Source of the DNA: Brachionus rotundiformis | Taxonomy: Eukaryota; Rotifera; Eurotatoria; Ploima; Brachionidae | DNA: 64,000 nucleotides | NCBI GenBank assembly: GCA_016802295.1 | Contig: JAESIW010000138.1 | Coordinates: 1,497,904 to 1,561,903, forward strand | Reading direction: 5' to 3' | Part shown: in pieces, positions 14,301 through 24,713 of the stretch | Position numbering within the stretch: position 1 is the stretch's first letter | How the letters are laid out: every line of letters begins with the position of its first letter | The notes under the pieces: model-generated | Databases searched by the model: none | What the model was told of the DNA's origin: nothing | What the model saw: the letters and a program-made list of their open reading frames with translations, nothing else | Translations under genes and position numbers: made by a program

Positions 14301-16159
14301 TTTTTTTTTTTCTCTTTTCAAGATTTAAATTTCTGTTCAAGATTTGATTAGAGTACGTCATTTCGTGTTTGAGGCTATTTCGTGCTTGGCCAAATGGCCA
14401 ACACACAATACAAAATTTTCTACTTCGAAGCTATTCTAAAAATTTCAACCAAACAAGGAAGTTTGCTTTTAATCAACATTGTTTAGCTTTATTTTTTGGC
14501 AAATAGTTGATAGTCTATCTCTTTATCTAAAGTTGCAAATCTATGCGATCATTAAATGATATCATTTGAGTTCGATTAAGTGGACATGAAGATAGTTTTG
14601 TTTTTTTGTATATAAGTACTAGTTGAGGTTTTATTGATGTTATTGCGCGCTAGGATGACATTTGAGCAAAAATTATTAAAATATATATATATATTATTTT
14701 TTTTCTAAGTTTTAATATTTTATATTTGAATTTAAATTCGTTGTCATGATGATGGAAAGGAGAAAAAGAAAAAAAAAACAAATTTTTTTCTTTCTCGAAT
14801 TAATTTTTTTTATTGTTGTTATTGTTGTTGGGTTCTGCTGCTTTGAATAAGTGCCGATTTTTATTTTGGTCACATATGCCAACGGAACTTGTTCTTTATT
14901 TTTTTTTCTCTCTCTCTCTCTTTCTCTTGTATACACATACACACACACACACTCACTCACACACAAAATCGTTCTAATCTTGAATTAAAAAGTGCCCAAA
15001 ATTAATTGAAATTTTATTTAAATATTTCAAGAAAAGGTAACAAGACTTAAGTGTGTTGTGTTCTTTAGTGAAGATTTTATTTTTTGATAAACTTAGAAAA
15101 TTTGCATTTAACTATTGCTTAGTTGGAAATAAAATATAAAATAAAACTCTCTTATTGTTATTAATTTTGATTTTTTAATTTTACTCTACTTAAAGTTGAT
15201 ATACAACGACCAAGTGACTAAAGCAATGAGTCAAACAATTCATCCAGAGCATTTTGCGTGCTGGAACTGTGACACTTCATTGACCGGCTCGCGCTACATC
15301 CTCAGAGACGATCATCCCTATTGCATCAGTTGCTACGAGGACTTGTTTGCCAACGAGTGCGAAGAGTGTCGCAAAAAAATTGGCACAGACTCGAAGGACC
15401 TGTCCTACAAGGACAAACACTGGCACGAAAAGTGCTTTTTTTGCCATGTGTGCAAGTTGCCGCTGGTCGACAAGCCGTTCGGCAACAAGAACGACTCGTT
15501 GTACTGCAGCGAATGCTACAATCAGGCGTTTGCGTCCAGATGTGACAAGTGCGCTCAGATATTTAAGCCAGGCATGAAAAAAATGGAGTACAAAGGCCAA
15601 CAATTTCACGAGACATGCTTTTTGTGCTACTCGTGCAACACCGCCATCGGAACCAAGAGCTTCATACCAAAGGAGAACAGAATTTATTGTGTGCCCTGCT
15701 ATGAGAACAACTTTGCCACAAAATGCACCGAATGCATGAAAGTAATCTCTCAAGGTGGCGTAAGCTACAAGAATCAGCCTTATCACAAAGAGTGCTTTGT
15801 GTGCACTCATTGTCAACAATCGTTGGCCGGACAACGATTTACGTCAAGAGAAGATCATCCCTACTGCTCGGACTGTTTTGGCAAGCTTTTTGCCAAAAAA
15901 TGCTTTGCTTGTCACAACCCCATAACTGGTAAGCCACAAGTCAAATAATTTTATTTGTGATAATTCTTTTTTCAAAATTTTATTTTATTTTTGGTTAATT
16001 AAAGGAATTGGCGGCACAAAATATATCTCGTTTGAGGATAGACATTGGCACAACGACTGCTTTATGTGCAATAGATGCAACTCGTCGTTGGTAGGACGCG
16101 GCTTTTTGACCGACGCAATGGACATTTTGTGTCCAGATTGCGGCAAAAACGAGCCATAA
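5306..16159 (+). CDS. Lmpt: LIMPETin-type protein: PET domain plus six LIM domains
   Basis: LIM scaffold protein of the LIMPETin (Limpet) family, close to FHL proteins. Main isoform exons: 5306-5584, 5637-5870, 15196-15928 and 16005-16159, giving 466 residues. Residues 1-93 are a PET domain (DWIPPCLNEIEIAEFF, KDKIPL, then LLYKQIP). LIM1 begins QCSKCQYG in exon 2. LIM2 starts with CGICDE at the end of exon 2 and continues as LIYNDQVTKAM in exon 3. LIM3 to LIM6 start CEEC, CDKC, CTEC and CFAC. Junctions are phase 0, 0 and 1. Six LIM domains after a PET domain is the usual LIMPETin layout; FHL proteins have four and a half and no PET. The 9.3-kb intron before 15196 holds three further open exons listed separately. 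Expected role: protein scaffold in muscle, cytoskeleton or nucleus (family knowledge). Confidence 0.9.
6540..6926 (+). CDS. Lmpt: Alternative LIMPETin N-terminal exon A (129 codons)
   Basis: Open reading frame starting at an ATG (MVHSRYFSFYNASESRS) and ending in phase 0 at a GTAAGA donor. Spliced to the acceptor before 15196 it continues in frame into the LIM core (SRSYE then LIYNDQ), giving about 424 residues. It is Ser, Tyr and Arg rich, with no recognised domain. Such an isoform would lack PET, LIM1 and the first zinc finger of LIM2. The frame upstream of the ATG extends to a TTG at 6522, which is not a likely start. It may be an alternative first exon or a cassette exon. Confidence 0.6.
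7868..8095 (+). CDS. Lmpt: Alternative LIMPETin N-terminal exon B (76 codons)
   Basis: Starts with ATG (MYTHYLPERVSVMSNRSS) and is markedly richer in GC than its surroundings. It ends ASSND in phase 0 at a GTATAA donor. It is basic, Tyr and Ser rich, like exon A (RSSRYHSPGYSYYDD). Joined to 15196 it yields about 371 residues. The base composition and the matching phase argue that it is coding rather than a chance frame. No domain is recognised. Confidence 0.6.
9460..9625 (-). repeat. Possible decayed retroelement fragment
   Basis: A GC-richer patch inside the AT-rich intron. On the minus strand one frame reads WSTVGKNLPIEVREGAKEDL, which resembles the tryptophan-leucine-proline segment near the end of non-LTR retrotransposon ORF2 proteins (W..LP.E). 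Neighbouring frames contain stops. Weak evidence. Confidence 0.25.
11436..11799. mobile_element. 364-bp MITE with long terminal inverted repeats
   Basis: The left end reads GGGTTTTGTGAAGTTCAGTA and the right end, reverse-complemented, GGGTTTTGTGAGATTCAGTA. The inverted similarity runs about 130 nt into each side with small indels, including the shared AACTTTTTTTCT and GCATTCAAAnTTGCATCAA segments. Both ends are flanked by TAAAAAA, a candidate 7-bp target-site duplication, although poly-A flanks weaken that reading. There is no coding capacity. It lies in the LIMPETin intron between exon B and the Ser-rich exon. Confidence 0.8.
12803..14227 (+). CDS. Lmpt: Ser/Asn-rich alternative LIMPETin N-terminal exon C (475 codons)
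   Basis: Open for 475 codons from an ATG (MNETSSSIVERIRALEG) to a GTAAGT donor in phase 0. Joined to the acceptor before 15196 it gives about 770 residues (SNKRL then LIYNDQ). Residues 1-50 look ordered (VERIRALEGAGITDVFV, then SYAAQAAAIGD). The rest is low-complexity Ser, Asn and Arg, with repeated ESRKSS- or ESRxNS-like units between about residues 290 and 460. The units look like phosphorylation-prone basic-serine motifs, which is an inference. Its composition is far from the surrounding AT-rich intron, which supports it being coding. The exon could be a first exon, since a plausible acceptor upstream (ctagtgtag) is only weak. Confidence 0.7.
14907..14966 (+). repeat. (TC)n followed by (CA)n microsatellite
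   Basis: A run of TC dinucleotides is followed by CA/CACT repeats within the intron upstream of the LIM core exon. A minus-strand frame crossing it is low-complexity only. Confidence 0.9.
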
Positions 16160-17553
16160 AATCTACATAACCCAAATTCAGCATTAGTTCTTAGACCCTT
16201 TTCATTTTTCTAAAACCCTTGGCTCTTGGAATATTTTTTTCTTTCATTTTGTTTTTTTTTTTTTTTAATTTTTATTTATTAAAATATGAGAAAAAAAAAC
16301 TCTTCCACAAAATATTGAAAGAAAAAGCATATTTTGAATCAATGGCTTAGAAAAACACTTCAATCTATAAATGCTTGACACATATATTTGACAATTTTAT
16401 TTAATATATTTTTTTCTTTCTTTTTTTATATAGAGTAAATTATTCTTTTTGTTTTGCGCTGATTTGTTTTTTTTTTCCCAATGAATAGAGTTATTTTAAT
16501 CAATAAAAATTATTTTAAAATTAAAATTGATTTTATTTTTGCCTGACCAATTTAAAGCCTTAGCCTAAATAGATTTTTTTTTGATTTGTTTGATTGTTGA
16601 GATTAATTGATTAGTACAGTAAGAATGTTACCATTGACATAGCTTAGATTCTTATAAGATCTTAAAATAATATCAAATAGAGTACTGAGTGGCACTTCGT
16701 GTCATTTTTTACCATAGATGTATGCACTATCTTCTATTAGTGTAGCAATTTAGCTTGTTTGTTTTCTATTTATTCTGATTTTATGAATTTTGTTGATTAT
16801 ATTAATAAAAAGGCTATTTTTTTTTGATTAATGATAGCAATGCAAAAGCAGGAAATATGCTACAATACTAATGGTGTACTGCTTAACTTTGAAAAATATT
16901 AGCAATACTGTCCTGACTTGTCTTGTACGGTCGTCTTGGCAACAAGTCTATAAACCAGTCTCTTTTTACTAAACCTTTCTCTTCGACCAGAACATATATT
17001 TTACATTTTAATTCTGTTCAAATTTTCAACTTTCAATTATACCATAGTGACCAATTTTCAAAAAGCATTCCAGCTAAATCTTAAATTGTTTAATTGATTT
17101 AGAGAAAATAGAAACATTTTTTTTTGTCTTTTATTTAGTTATTTTATTTTAATTGTGCAACAAAATTAATTTGTTCATATCAAATATAATTAAATTTGAG
17201 ATAAAATTTATCAAATTAGTTAATTTTATTATTTTTTAAAATTAAATCTCTCAAAATACTCAACGAATTATTAAATTTAGTTATTTATTTAAGTGAATAA
17301 AAAATAAGATTTTTATATTGTGGTGGATTAAAAAATTAACAATAAAGAATTATATATAAATATATAATATATATTAGTTCTTGTTTTTCTACTAAATCAG
17401 AAAAATAATTGTTGTGTAATATTTCATTTTATTGACTATTTTTTTCTCATTAAACAATATTAACTCTAAATTAGGAATCGAGTTTTTTATTTGATTTATT
17501 CAACGAAAACATAAAACATTTGGGTATCCTAGTAAACTTATAGCTTATATAAA

Positions 17554-17584
<31 letters not shown>

Positions 17585-18840
17585 TATAAATATTATTCTA
17601 CAATTTATCAGTTAATATTTAATCTAGAAAGTCTTATATTTTTTTTCAAATTCGTCAAATAAGTGACCTTATATTTTTTTATAAAGAAAAAAAAAAAGAA
17701 ATTAATTGTATTATTTGATAACATAATTGAAAAATAAAAGTAAATTTTTAAATTTTAATTCAAATTATGTTCATTCGTGATAAAAAGTACAATTTTATTG
17801 ATTTTTTTTTACAAATTAGCAGTTTGAAGTAGCCCGTAGACAATACACACAAGTTCTACATAAAATTTTAGGACATTGTGAAAATATATTTTTTAAATTT
17901 TAGACTTTAAAATATAGGAATATTAATTAATTGAGCAGATTAATTATTTAAATTAGCGATTAAATGTTGATTTGATAAGACTAATCAGTTTAAGCATTTA
18001 ACTACCGATTAGACAAGTGGACTTAGTGAAAAATTAAATGAAGCATTTTTTAATTGATGGCTTTCAAGGGGTTTTAAAGTGAGCACCTACGGTTTAGCCG
18101 ATGAAAGCCTAAAAAAGAGGCTTTTCTTACTTAAGTTTTCATCACTTGATAAATATATTTTATTCTGAGAACTTTATTTGTGGATCATAAGGACACACAA
18201 CAAACTTCTAAATTTATAAAGCTACCGAATATTTGGAAAAATATTTACTTTTCTTAGTTTATTAACATATTGAAAGAAATTTTGTATTTTTACCTGGAGA
18301 TGGATAGCTTTTGTAGTTTGGTTAAATTGTACGGTTTCAACAACCACTCTCGCTCTCTACTGCTCGTCTATGCATAAATTAAATATAATTTATTTATTTT
18401 CACTTAATTACGTACCTTTTCATTTAAGATACACTAATCTGATATACCATTTTCGGTATTAACCTACCTCGGGCACATCGAATGCAAATTTAGTTAAAAA
18501 TTAACTTTTTATTTTTTTGTTAAACAAATTTATTGCATAACTTTTATTTCTTTATTTGAAATAAATTTAAACAAATCGAAGGCAAAACAATAATTAGTGA
18601 CATTTTATTTGTTCAAAATAGCTCTAAACAGCGCCACATTCTTCTAAATAGGACAATTTTCTCACTTTTTTCTATTATTTTTAATTTGGCATTTATTTTT
18701 TACACATTAAATAAAATTCTCAATTTAATTATATAGTTTTTATTTTTTTTTATTTTTCTGATAAGATATAATTTTGCATGGTAACCGTAATGCATTAAAC
18801 AAAAAAAAAATAATAATAAAGCCAAACAAATACAATAAGC
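16160..18840. other. Intergenic region, LIMPETin to CNB-domain gene
   Basis: About 2.7 kb of AT-rich DNA without a supported gene. It includes poly-T tracts just after the LIMPETin stop, likely 3' UTR with AATAAA-type signals near 16500, and an (AT)n microsatellite at about 17557-17583. Confidence 0.6.
17557..17583 (+). repeat. (AT)n microsatellite
   Basis: Uninterrupted AT dinucleotide run of about 13 units in intergenic DNA. Confidence 0.9.
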
Positions 18841-21800
18841 ATGTCATCACTTTACCAGTCCATAATCAATGTAATATCCAAGCCAAGCGAGAAACGCACC
18901 GATGACGAGATACGGCACATTCTGGCCTGGTTCCTGAACTTGTTCAGGAAAAAATCTGCCGTATTCGGCGACCTGAAGCCAGGTTATTATCCAAAATTAA
19001 ATTTTAATATTTAAATTAATAAAAAGATTTGTGTTTTTAAACATTTTTATTTTATTTCAGAAATAGTTAAGGATATAATAAAAAATTGTAGCTATGAGAC
19101 AAAAAAATTGAATGATATAATCATAAAACAGGGTGATATTGGCGAATGTTTTTACATAAACTTGCGCGGCAGAGTGTCCATCTACATAAACCATCAGAAG
19201 CATGACGAAAATGACCGGATTGACATGCAAGATTCGTTTAATCCGGACGATAGTGTCCTGAACGAGTCGATGGCCGACATTTCATTGCCAGATAATGGTG
19301 ACAAGAGCCGCAAGATTAGGGAAAAATTGGGCAACTATGTAACATCGTTGGGCGCTGGCGAGGGCTTTGGTGAAATTGCGCTTGTAAGCGAGGAGAATCG
19401 AACAGCTACAATTATAGCCGACGAGGTCACAGATCTCATGGTAGTCAACAGAGCACTGTACGCGCGGTGTCTTCAGGCGCCCACTCTACGCAAATTAGAA
19501 GAGAAAAGAAAATTTATCAACAAATCGCCATTCTTTGGCAATTGGGCTCCTAAAATGAAAAAATTGCTTAGTCTGTGTTTGGAGAGAGACATCATTCCTT
19601 ACGATTCGTATCTGGGCGTTCAGGGCGAACCTACGGACAAAATTTACTTTTTGATCAATGGTCAAGCTAAAGTGATGGTAAACTCTTCCAAACATCAAGC
19701 TCAATATCCACGTATGTACCCGCTCAAGTTGCCAGAGAATAGAAACAAGCCCTTAACTGCTAGTTTATTGGAGTAAATTTTGAAAATAATTAAAAAGAAT
19801 TAAGTTTATAATTGATGAAAAATTTAAAAGCAAAACAAGTCAGAATAGACCAATTGGCATAAAACGTCGTAACCAGACGTTTGCCGAGGCCGAGTGGCAG
19901 CTTAAGAGTAAAAACTTTGAAATTGGAATAATTGGCGCTGGTGAAATAAGTGGTATGTGCGAAATTGTCTTCGACATGCCAACCTATATGCAAAGTACCA
20001 AGTGTTTGGAAGATTGTGATGTTTATTACATATACAAACGAAGCTATGAACGATTAATTGCCAAGAGAAACGCTTTTTGCATCAATAAAATGAAAGAATA
20101 CGTCTATCTGAAGCTTAGTGCTCGCAACAAAAGGCTCAACAACTTGAATCCAATCGACTTGTACCGAAGTATTCAGTACATGATCGAGTTGTCTTATCAG
20201 AAAACAACCCATGAATCAAATATCTATCAATTGATTAAGAAAAAGTATCACAAACAAAATAGGCCCAAGACTCAAGCGAGTGAAAGACGAATGGAATACA
20301 TGGACAAACGTGACCAAGAGAACATCAATAAAGGTATTTATTTTGACCAAATTTACCAACATTTATTTATTTTTAGTTGGTTAAGAAATAAAATTTTGCA
20401 AGATTTTTAATATTTAAGTATTTAATATTTTTAAATTATAAGAAAAATTAAATTAATTTAATATTAAACTCACTTTTTGAGTCTAAAATGTAAATATTCA
20501 AATCAAAAATTTTTAGAAGAGTTTTAATAGAGTTATAAAGCTTATCAAAGTTTTTAAAAAAAAATTTAAGGAATTTTTTAATTAATAATATTTAAAAAAA
20601 ATAATATTTTTAAATTAAATCGATCAATATTTTGGACATTTTTTTATTTAAACTTTAATTTACAGAGAAATGATTATTTTGGCCTAACCATTGCCAAGCA
20701 CCGTTCATGATTGTCAATCTTTATTTTTTTCAGACTTTTCCAGATAAAAAAATAAGCTCTTAATGACCAAATTTACCTGAGCATTTATATAATTAAACTT
20801 AAATTTGGCTTTTTTATTCTAGTATTATTTTAATCTTTATATTTTCAAAAATTATCTTTTAAATTTTTATTCCATGAAAATAGGTATATTTTACAATAAA
20901 AATAAAATAATTTTATTATTTGTTGATTTTAATTACCAGATTGCAAAAAATAATTTAAAAAATGATAAATATTATTACTTTATTATTCTTTATTTTTTTA
21001 ATTTACCGATTGTTCAAGATATGATGATAAATAAGAAAAAAAATATTAAATAGAATTTTTTTTTAGTAATTTTATCAAATTATTATGTCAAAAAATTAAT
21101 AAAAATTGTTCTTATATATTTTTTGATACAAGAATAATTAATAATTTAACTAATTTATATTTATAATTTAGTTGTAGAAAATGAAAATCATTCCCAAGAC
21201 TCAGACTATTTACAAGATATAGCTCTGAACGACTTGGAAGAAAGGATGAAAGAATGGCACCATGACTTGGGCTATGAGAAAGTTGTAGTTTCCAAGTTAA
21301 ACAGAATACACATAGAAGTAATAAATTTCAAAAAGTTAAGGAAAGATAAAAATTTTATTTTAATTAATAAATTACTAGAAAATTAGCTGTGATATTAAAG
21401 AAGGAGTCAACATACACATCAAACGATCGAATAATGATCGTGCCGATGAAAAGAGTGCTGACATGCACTCGAGAAGCAATAGCGAGGTTATGTCGACAAA
21501 TAGTTCGTCTGATTCATCATCATCTGATTACTCACAGCCAATTCAAACACAAATCAGGTACCACAAGCCTGAAATTGCCGATTCCAAGTTCTTCAATAGT
21601 CTAAGGTAATTTAAAACTTAAAATATACGCTTATAATATGCTATTTGAATAATTATTAAAAAAAAAGTATAAAATTAATGCCGCTTCATGCTCATTTTGA
21701 CGAATCATTAACTCTATTGAATGAATCTCTACAAACGACGCAAACTACGTCGTCAATTGCGATTCAAAAACGCAAAAATTCGGCTTCTACTAATCAAGAT

Positions 21801-22143
21801 GAGCTCGGCGAGAGTCGTCTTTTAGATGATTCAATTATAGATAATAGTAATAAGTATAAACGCAAGCAATCAATGCCAAGTATTACATTTAATCGAACTG
21901 GCTCAAACCAAACGACCTCTACGAGCGTCAATAAGCGTAGATTTTCGCTTGGTCAAATTAAGGTTTTCTATTAGCTTTAAAAGCTTATTAAAATTATTTT
22001 TTTTTTCTATAAAAAGTTATTATCTTTTTTATTTAAAGGTTCAAAATGTTGGTAAACAATACTCGAAGGAAGAGTACCTTGCTCTTAAAGAGGAACTTAA
22101 AAAGCAAATGAGGAAATTTAGTCTTTCTAGTATTCATATTTAG
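18841..22143 (+). CDS. Protein with two cyclic-nucleotide-binding domains (CNBD2-like)
   Basis: Seven exons: 18841-18982, 19061-19772, 19831-20333, 21172-21317, 21379-21605, 21668-21962 and 22039-22143, giving 709 residues. All junctions are GT-AG and keep frame. The first CNB domain (roughly residues 60-200) has the phosphate-binding-cassette pattern GEGFGEIALVSEENRTATI, with the FGE and Arg that contact cyclic nucleotide, so binding is plausible. The second domain spans exons 2-3; its cassette position reads GAGEISGMCEIVFDMPTYM and lacks the Arg, so it probably does not bind nucleotide. The tail (exons 4-7) is Ser-rich and ends in a Lys/Glu helix. The domain layout resembles CNBD2, a protein linked to sperm motility in mammals; that assignment is by architecture only. 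Intron 3 is unusually long at 838 nt. Confidence 0.75.
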
Positions 22144-22507
22144 TTAGATGATGAAATGATGATAAATGAAATTTAAATTTTTGATAATATATTTTTTTCT
22201 ATTAATAAATAATAAAATAAATTTATAAAAAGAAAGATTATTTTATTTTTTTTCTCAGTTTATGATGAATTTAGAACTAAATTAAAATTTTTTAAAAAGC
22301 TTTTTTATAAAAAAAAAAGCTAAAAATTATAAAAAAAATTAAGCTCGAAAGAATTCGATTTTAAAGCATGCATTTATCAATGACAAAGAGATCTAAAATA
22401 AAATTGTCTAAGCTTTTCTTAAACATCATCTTTCTACAAAGTTCATCATCGCATGAGTATAAAAATGAGAATTTTTTATTTAAATTTTATATCAATTAGA
22501 ATTTAAA
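22144..22507. other. Short intergenic region
   Basis: AT-rich. It contains a T-run/A-run hairpin (AAAAAGCTTTTTTAT...AAAAAAAAAGCT near 22297-22321). No gene is seen. Confidence 0.5.
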
Positions 22508-23780
22508 ATGATTTCCAAGCGAACCATTTTTGCCACTTTTTTCATATTCGCAGCTTTCCTGGAAGCGCTGCCAACTGGCGCACCTTTAAACACATGTCAA
22601 ACCATGTTGCCTCGCCACAACGCAGAACCAATTGATACCAGCAACCCGCCATACGAAATTCTCTATTCACCTATTAACAACACTACTTTAAAAGTCACAC
22701 TTCAATCCAAAGATGAGGAACAAAATTTCAAAGGTTTCTTGATGCAAGCGAGACGCGACTGGAATGGTGAAGCTGTTGGAAAATGGTTCACAAATGAAGA
22801 AAGCACTAAGACCATAGATTGTTTTGATCGAGCGGACAGTGCTGTTACTCATGACCATAAGCAAAACTCGTTGTCCAGAAAGAACGGTTTCAACAAACTG
22901 ACCTTTGAATGGACCTCAACCAATGACATGAGTCCCAACGGAATCATCCTAATGTAATTTATCTATCATTCGACTATTTGAATAGGAAAAAATTAAATTT
23001 TATTTCTTCTTTAATAGAGCCACCATTGCTGAAACATCCAAAGTTATTTATGTCAATGTATCCAAGGTGATCCGTATCGAAACGCCAAGAGTTGAACCAA
23101 TTTCATTCGATGACTTTGGCGAGACAACCGAACAAGTTTTTAGAGACAGACCAGAAGTAAATGTGGACAGAGAACCAGTAATGGACATTGAAAGAACAAG
23201 ACCTGTTTCAATGGATGATATGATGAATGTTCGAAATGAAGTTGTTGATAAAAATATGGAAAGAATGAACAGAATTCAAGGAGAAGAGCAAATTAGACCA
23301 ATTAGTGTTGGTAGACTTGGCGAACAATTTGTTGATCAACCAAAAAGTAGTAAAAAGTTGTTTGGTTTGGATGAGCCAGTTGACACTATTAACGAGAACC
23401 CAAATTCAATTATGAATGATGAGGAAATGATGAGATCTCAGAAAATTAGCAAATTAAAGTCAATGGTTGGCAGAAAGAGACTAATGCCAAAAAAGATAAA
23501 TGAAAACAAAGAAACTTTGAATTTGGATGAGCAAGTTCAGATGGATGACAGAAGAATGCAGTCATCAATGGACAAACAAATCGAGTCAAAGTCAATGGAT
23601 GAGTTTGTGGATAGCAAAAGAAAATTGGTCAGTGCTAGTGATTTACTAAGAGATAATGTCGATGAAGAGAGTGTTAAAAATACTGAAATGAATGATGACA
23701 GAAAAAACGAGATAAATCGCCTTCAAGCACAAATTAAAGTTCTCAAAATAAAGTTGAGGAAACTTTTGGAAAATAATTAA
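22508..23780 (+). CDS. Secreted Reeler-domain protein with charged Met-rich tail
   Basis: Two exons, 22508-22953 and 23018-23780 (64-nt intron, phase 2), giving 402 residues. Residues 1-20 are a signal peptide (MISKRTIFATFFIFAAFLEA). A Reeler domain follows, opening LPTGAPLNTCQTMLPRHN and containing NPPYEI, FKGFLMQARRD and the cysteine in TIDCFDR; it ends in exon 2 near IYVNVSKV. Reeler domains occur in reelin, ferric-chelate reductases and small insect defence-type proteins. From about residue 165 the protein is a long, highly charged, Met-rich, Cys-free region with short variant units (MNDEEMMRSQK, QSSMDKQIESKSMDEFV) ending in a basic Leu-rich helix (IKVLKIKLRKLLENN). I know of no Reeler protein with this tail. 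The role is unknown; extracellular location is inferred from the signal peptide. Confidence 0.8.
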
Positions 23781-24713
23781 AATTTTTTTAGTCGAATTAT
23801 TCAATTTTTTAGCATCGTTTTTTTTTAATTAAATTAAATTCAATCAATCAATTTTAAATTAATAAATGTTCTAACTTTAATTTATTTTTAAGTATAATAT
23901 TTTGTTTAAGTCTAAATAAATAAATAAATAAAAATTAAAAAATTAATATTAAAATCTACTAGTTAATAAATAAATTTTTTTGAATGGAAAAAAAGCAAAA
24001 ATCTTCTAAAATACAAAATTATAATAATCAAATTGATATTTTTCATTTTTATATATCTTTTTATAAAGCATATCAATATGAAAAATGTTCTTATTCTTTT
24101 TACTTTAATTTTTTTAAAACTAAATTCATTTAATCAATTAAAATAATATTTAATTTTATTAATTATTTTAATAATTATAATTTTTATTATTTAAACACAA
24201 TATTTTTTAAGCCATATCAAAAAATAATAATTAAAAATAAATTATTAAACTTAATATTAATTATTAATCTTTTTAGGATAAAACCTATCATATTTGATAG
24301 AACATAATTTAAAATATAGTTAACCATCCATATATTCATTTACTGATTATTTAATTGATTTTTTACTAAAAAAACACAATTCAATTTTTTTAATTAAATT
24401 CTATTTAAAAAGTAATATAAATTAAGAATTTTAAGTACTGATGAATTGAAAATTTGAGAAGTTTATTTAAATTAAATAGAGTCTCTTAAATTAGACCAAA
24501 TTTTTTCTCATTTTTAACACTTTTAGATAAAAAAAACCAAATTAAACAAATAAAATTAAAAAACAAAGCTGTAAATAAAAAAAAATCAAACAACATCGAT
24601 TTGGCTAATTAATAAAACGCTTTTTCTCATTTAGCTCTATAAATCTATTGCATCTATGTATTAATCTTAACAATTGGTATTCATGTATACATGAATGATC
24701 TAGTGTCCAGATA
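23781..24713. other. AT-rich intergenic region
   Basis: About 0.9 kb of AT-rich sequence. No gene or structured repeat was recognised. Confidence 0.5.

Noticed and set aside
14712..14966. Minus-strand 84-codon frame with Cys/Val and Arg/Glu runs
   Set aside because: Produced by the TC and CA microsatellites.
15277..15834. Long antisense frame across the LIM core
   Set aside because: Shadow of the Cys-rich LIM coding sequence.
21389..21604. 71-codon frame in the CNB gene
   Set aside because: A different frame of the same bases (exon 21379-21605) joins its neighbours in phase and continues the protein.
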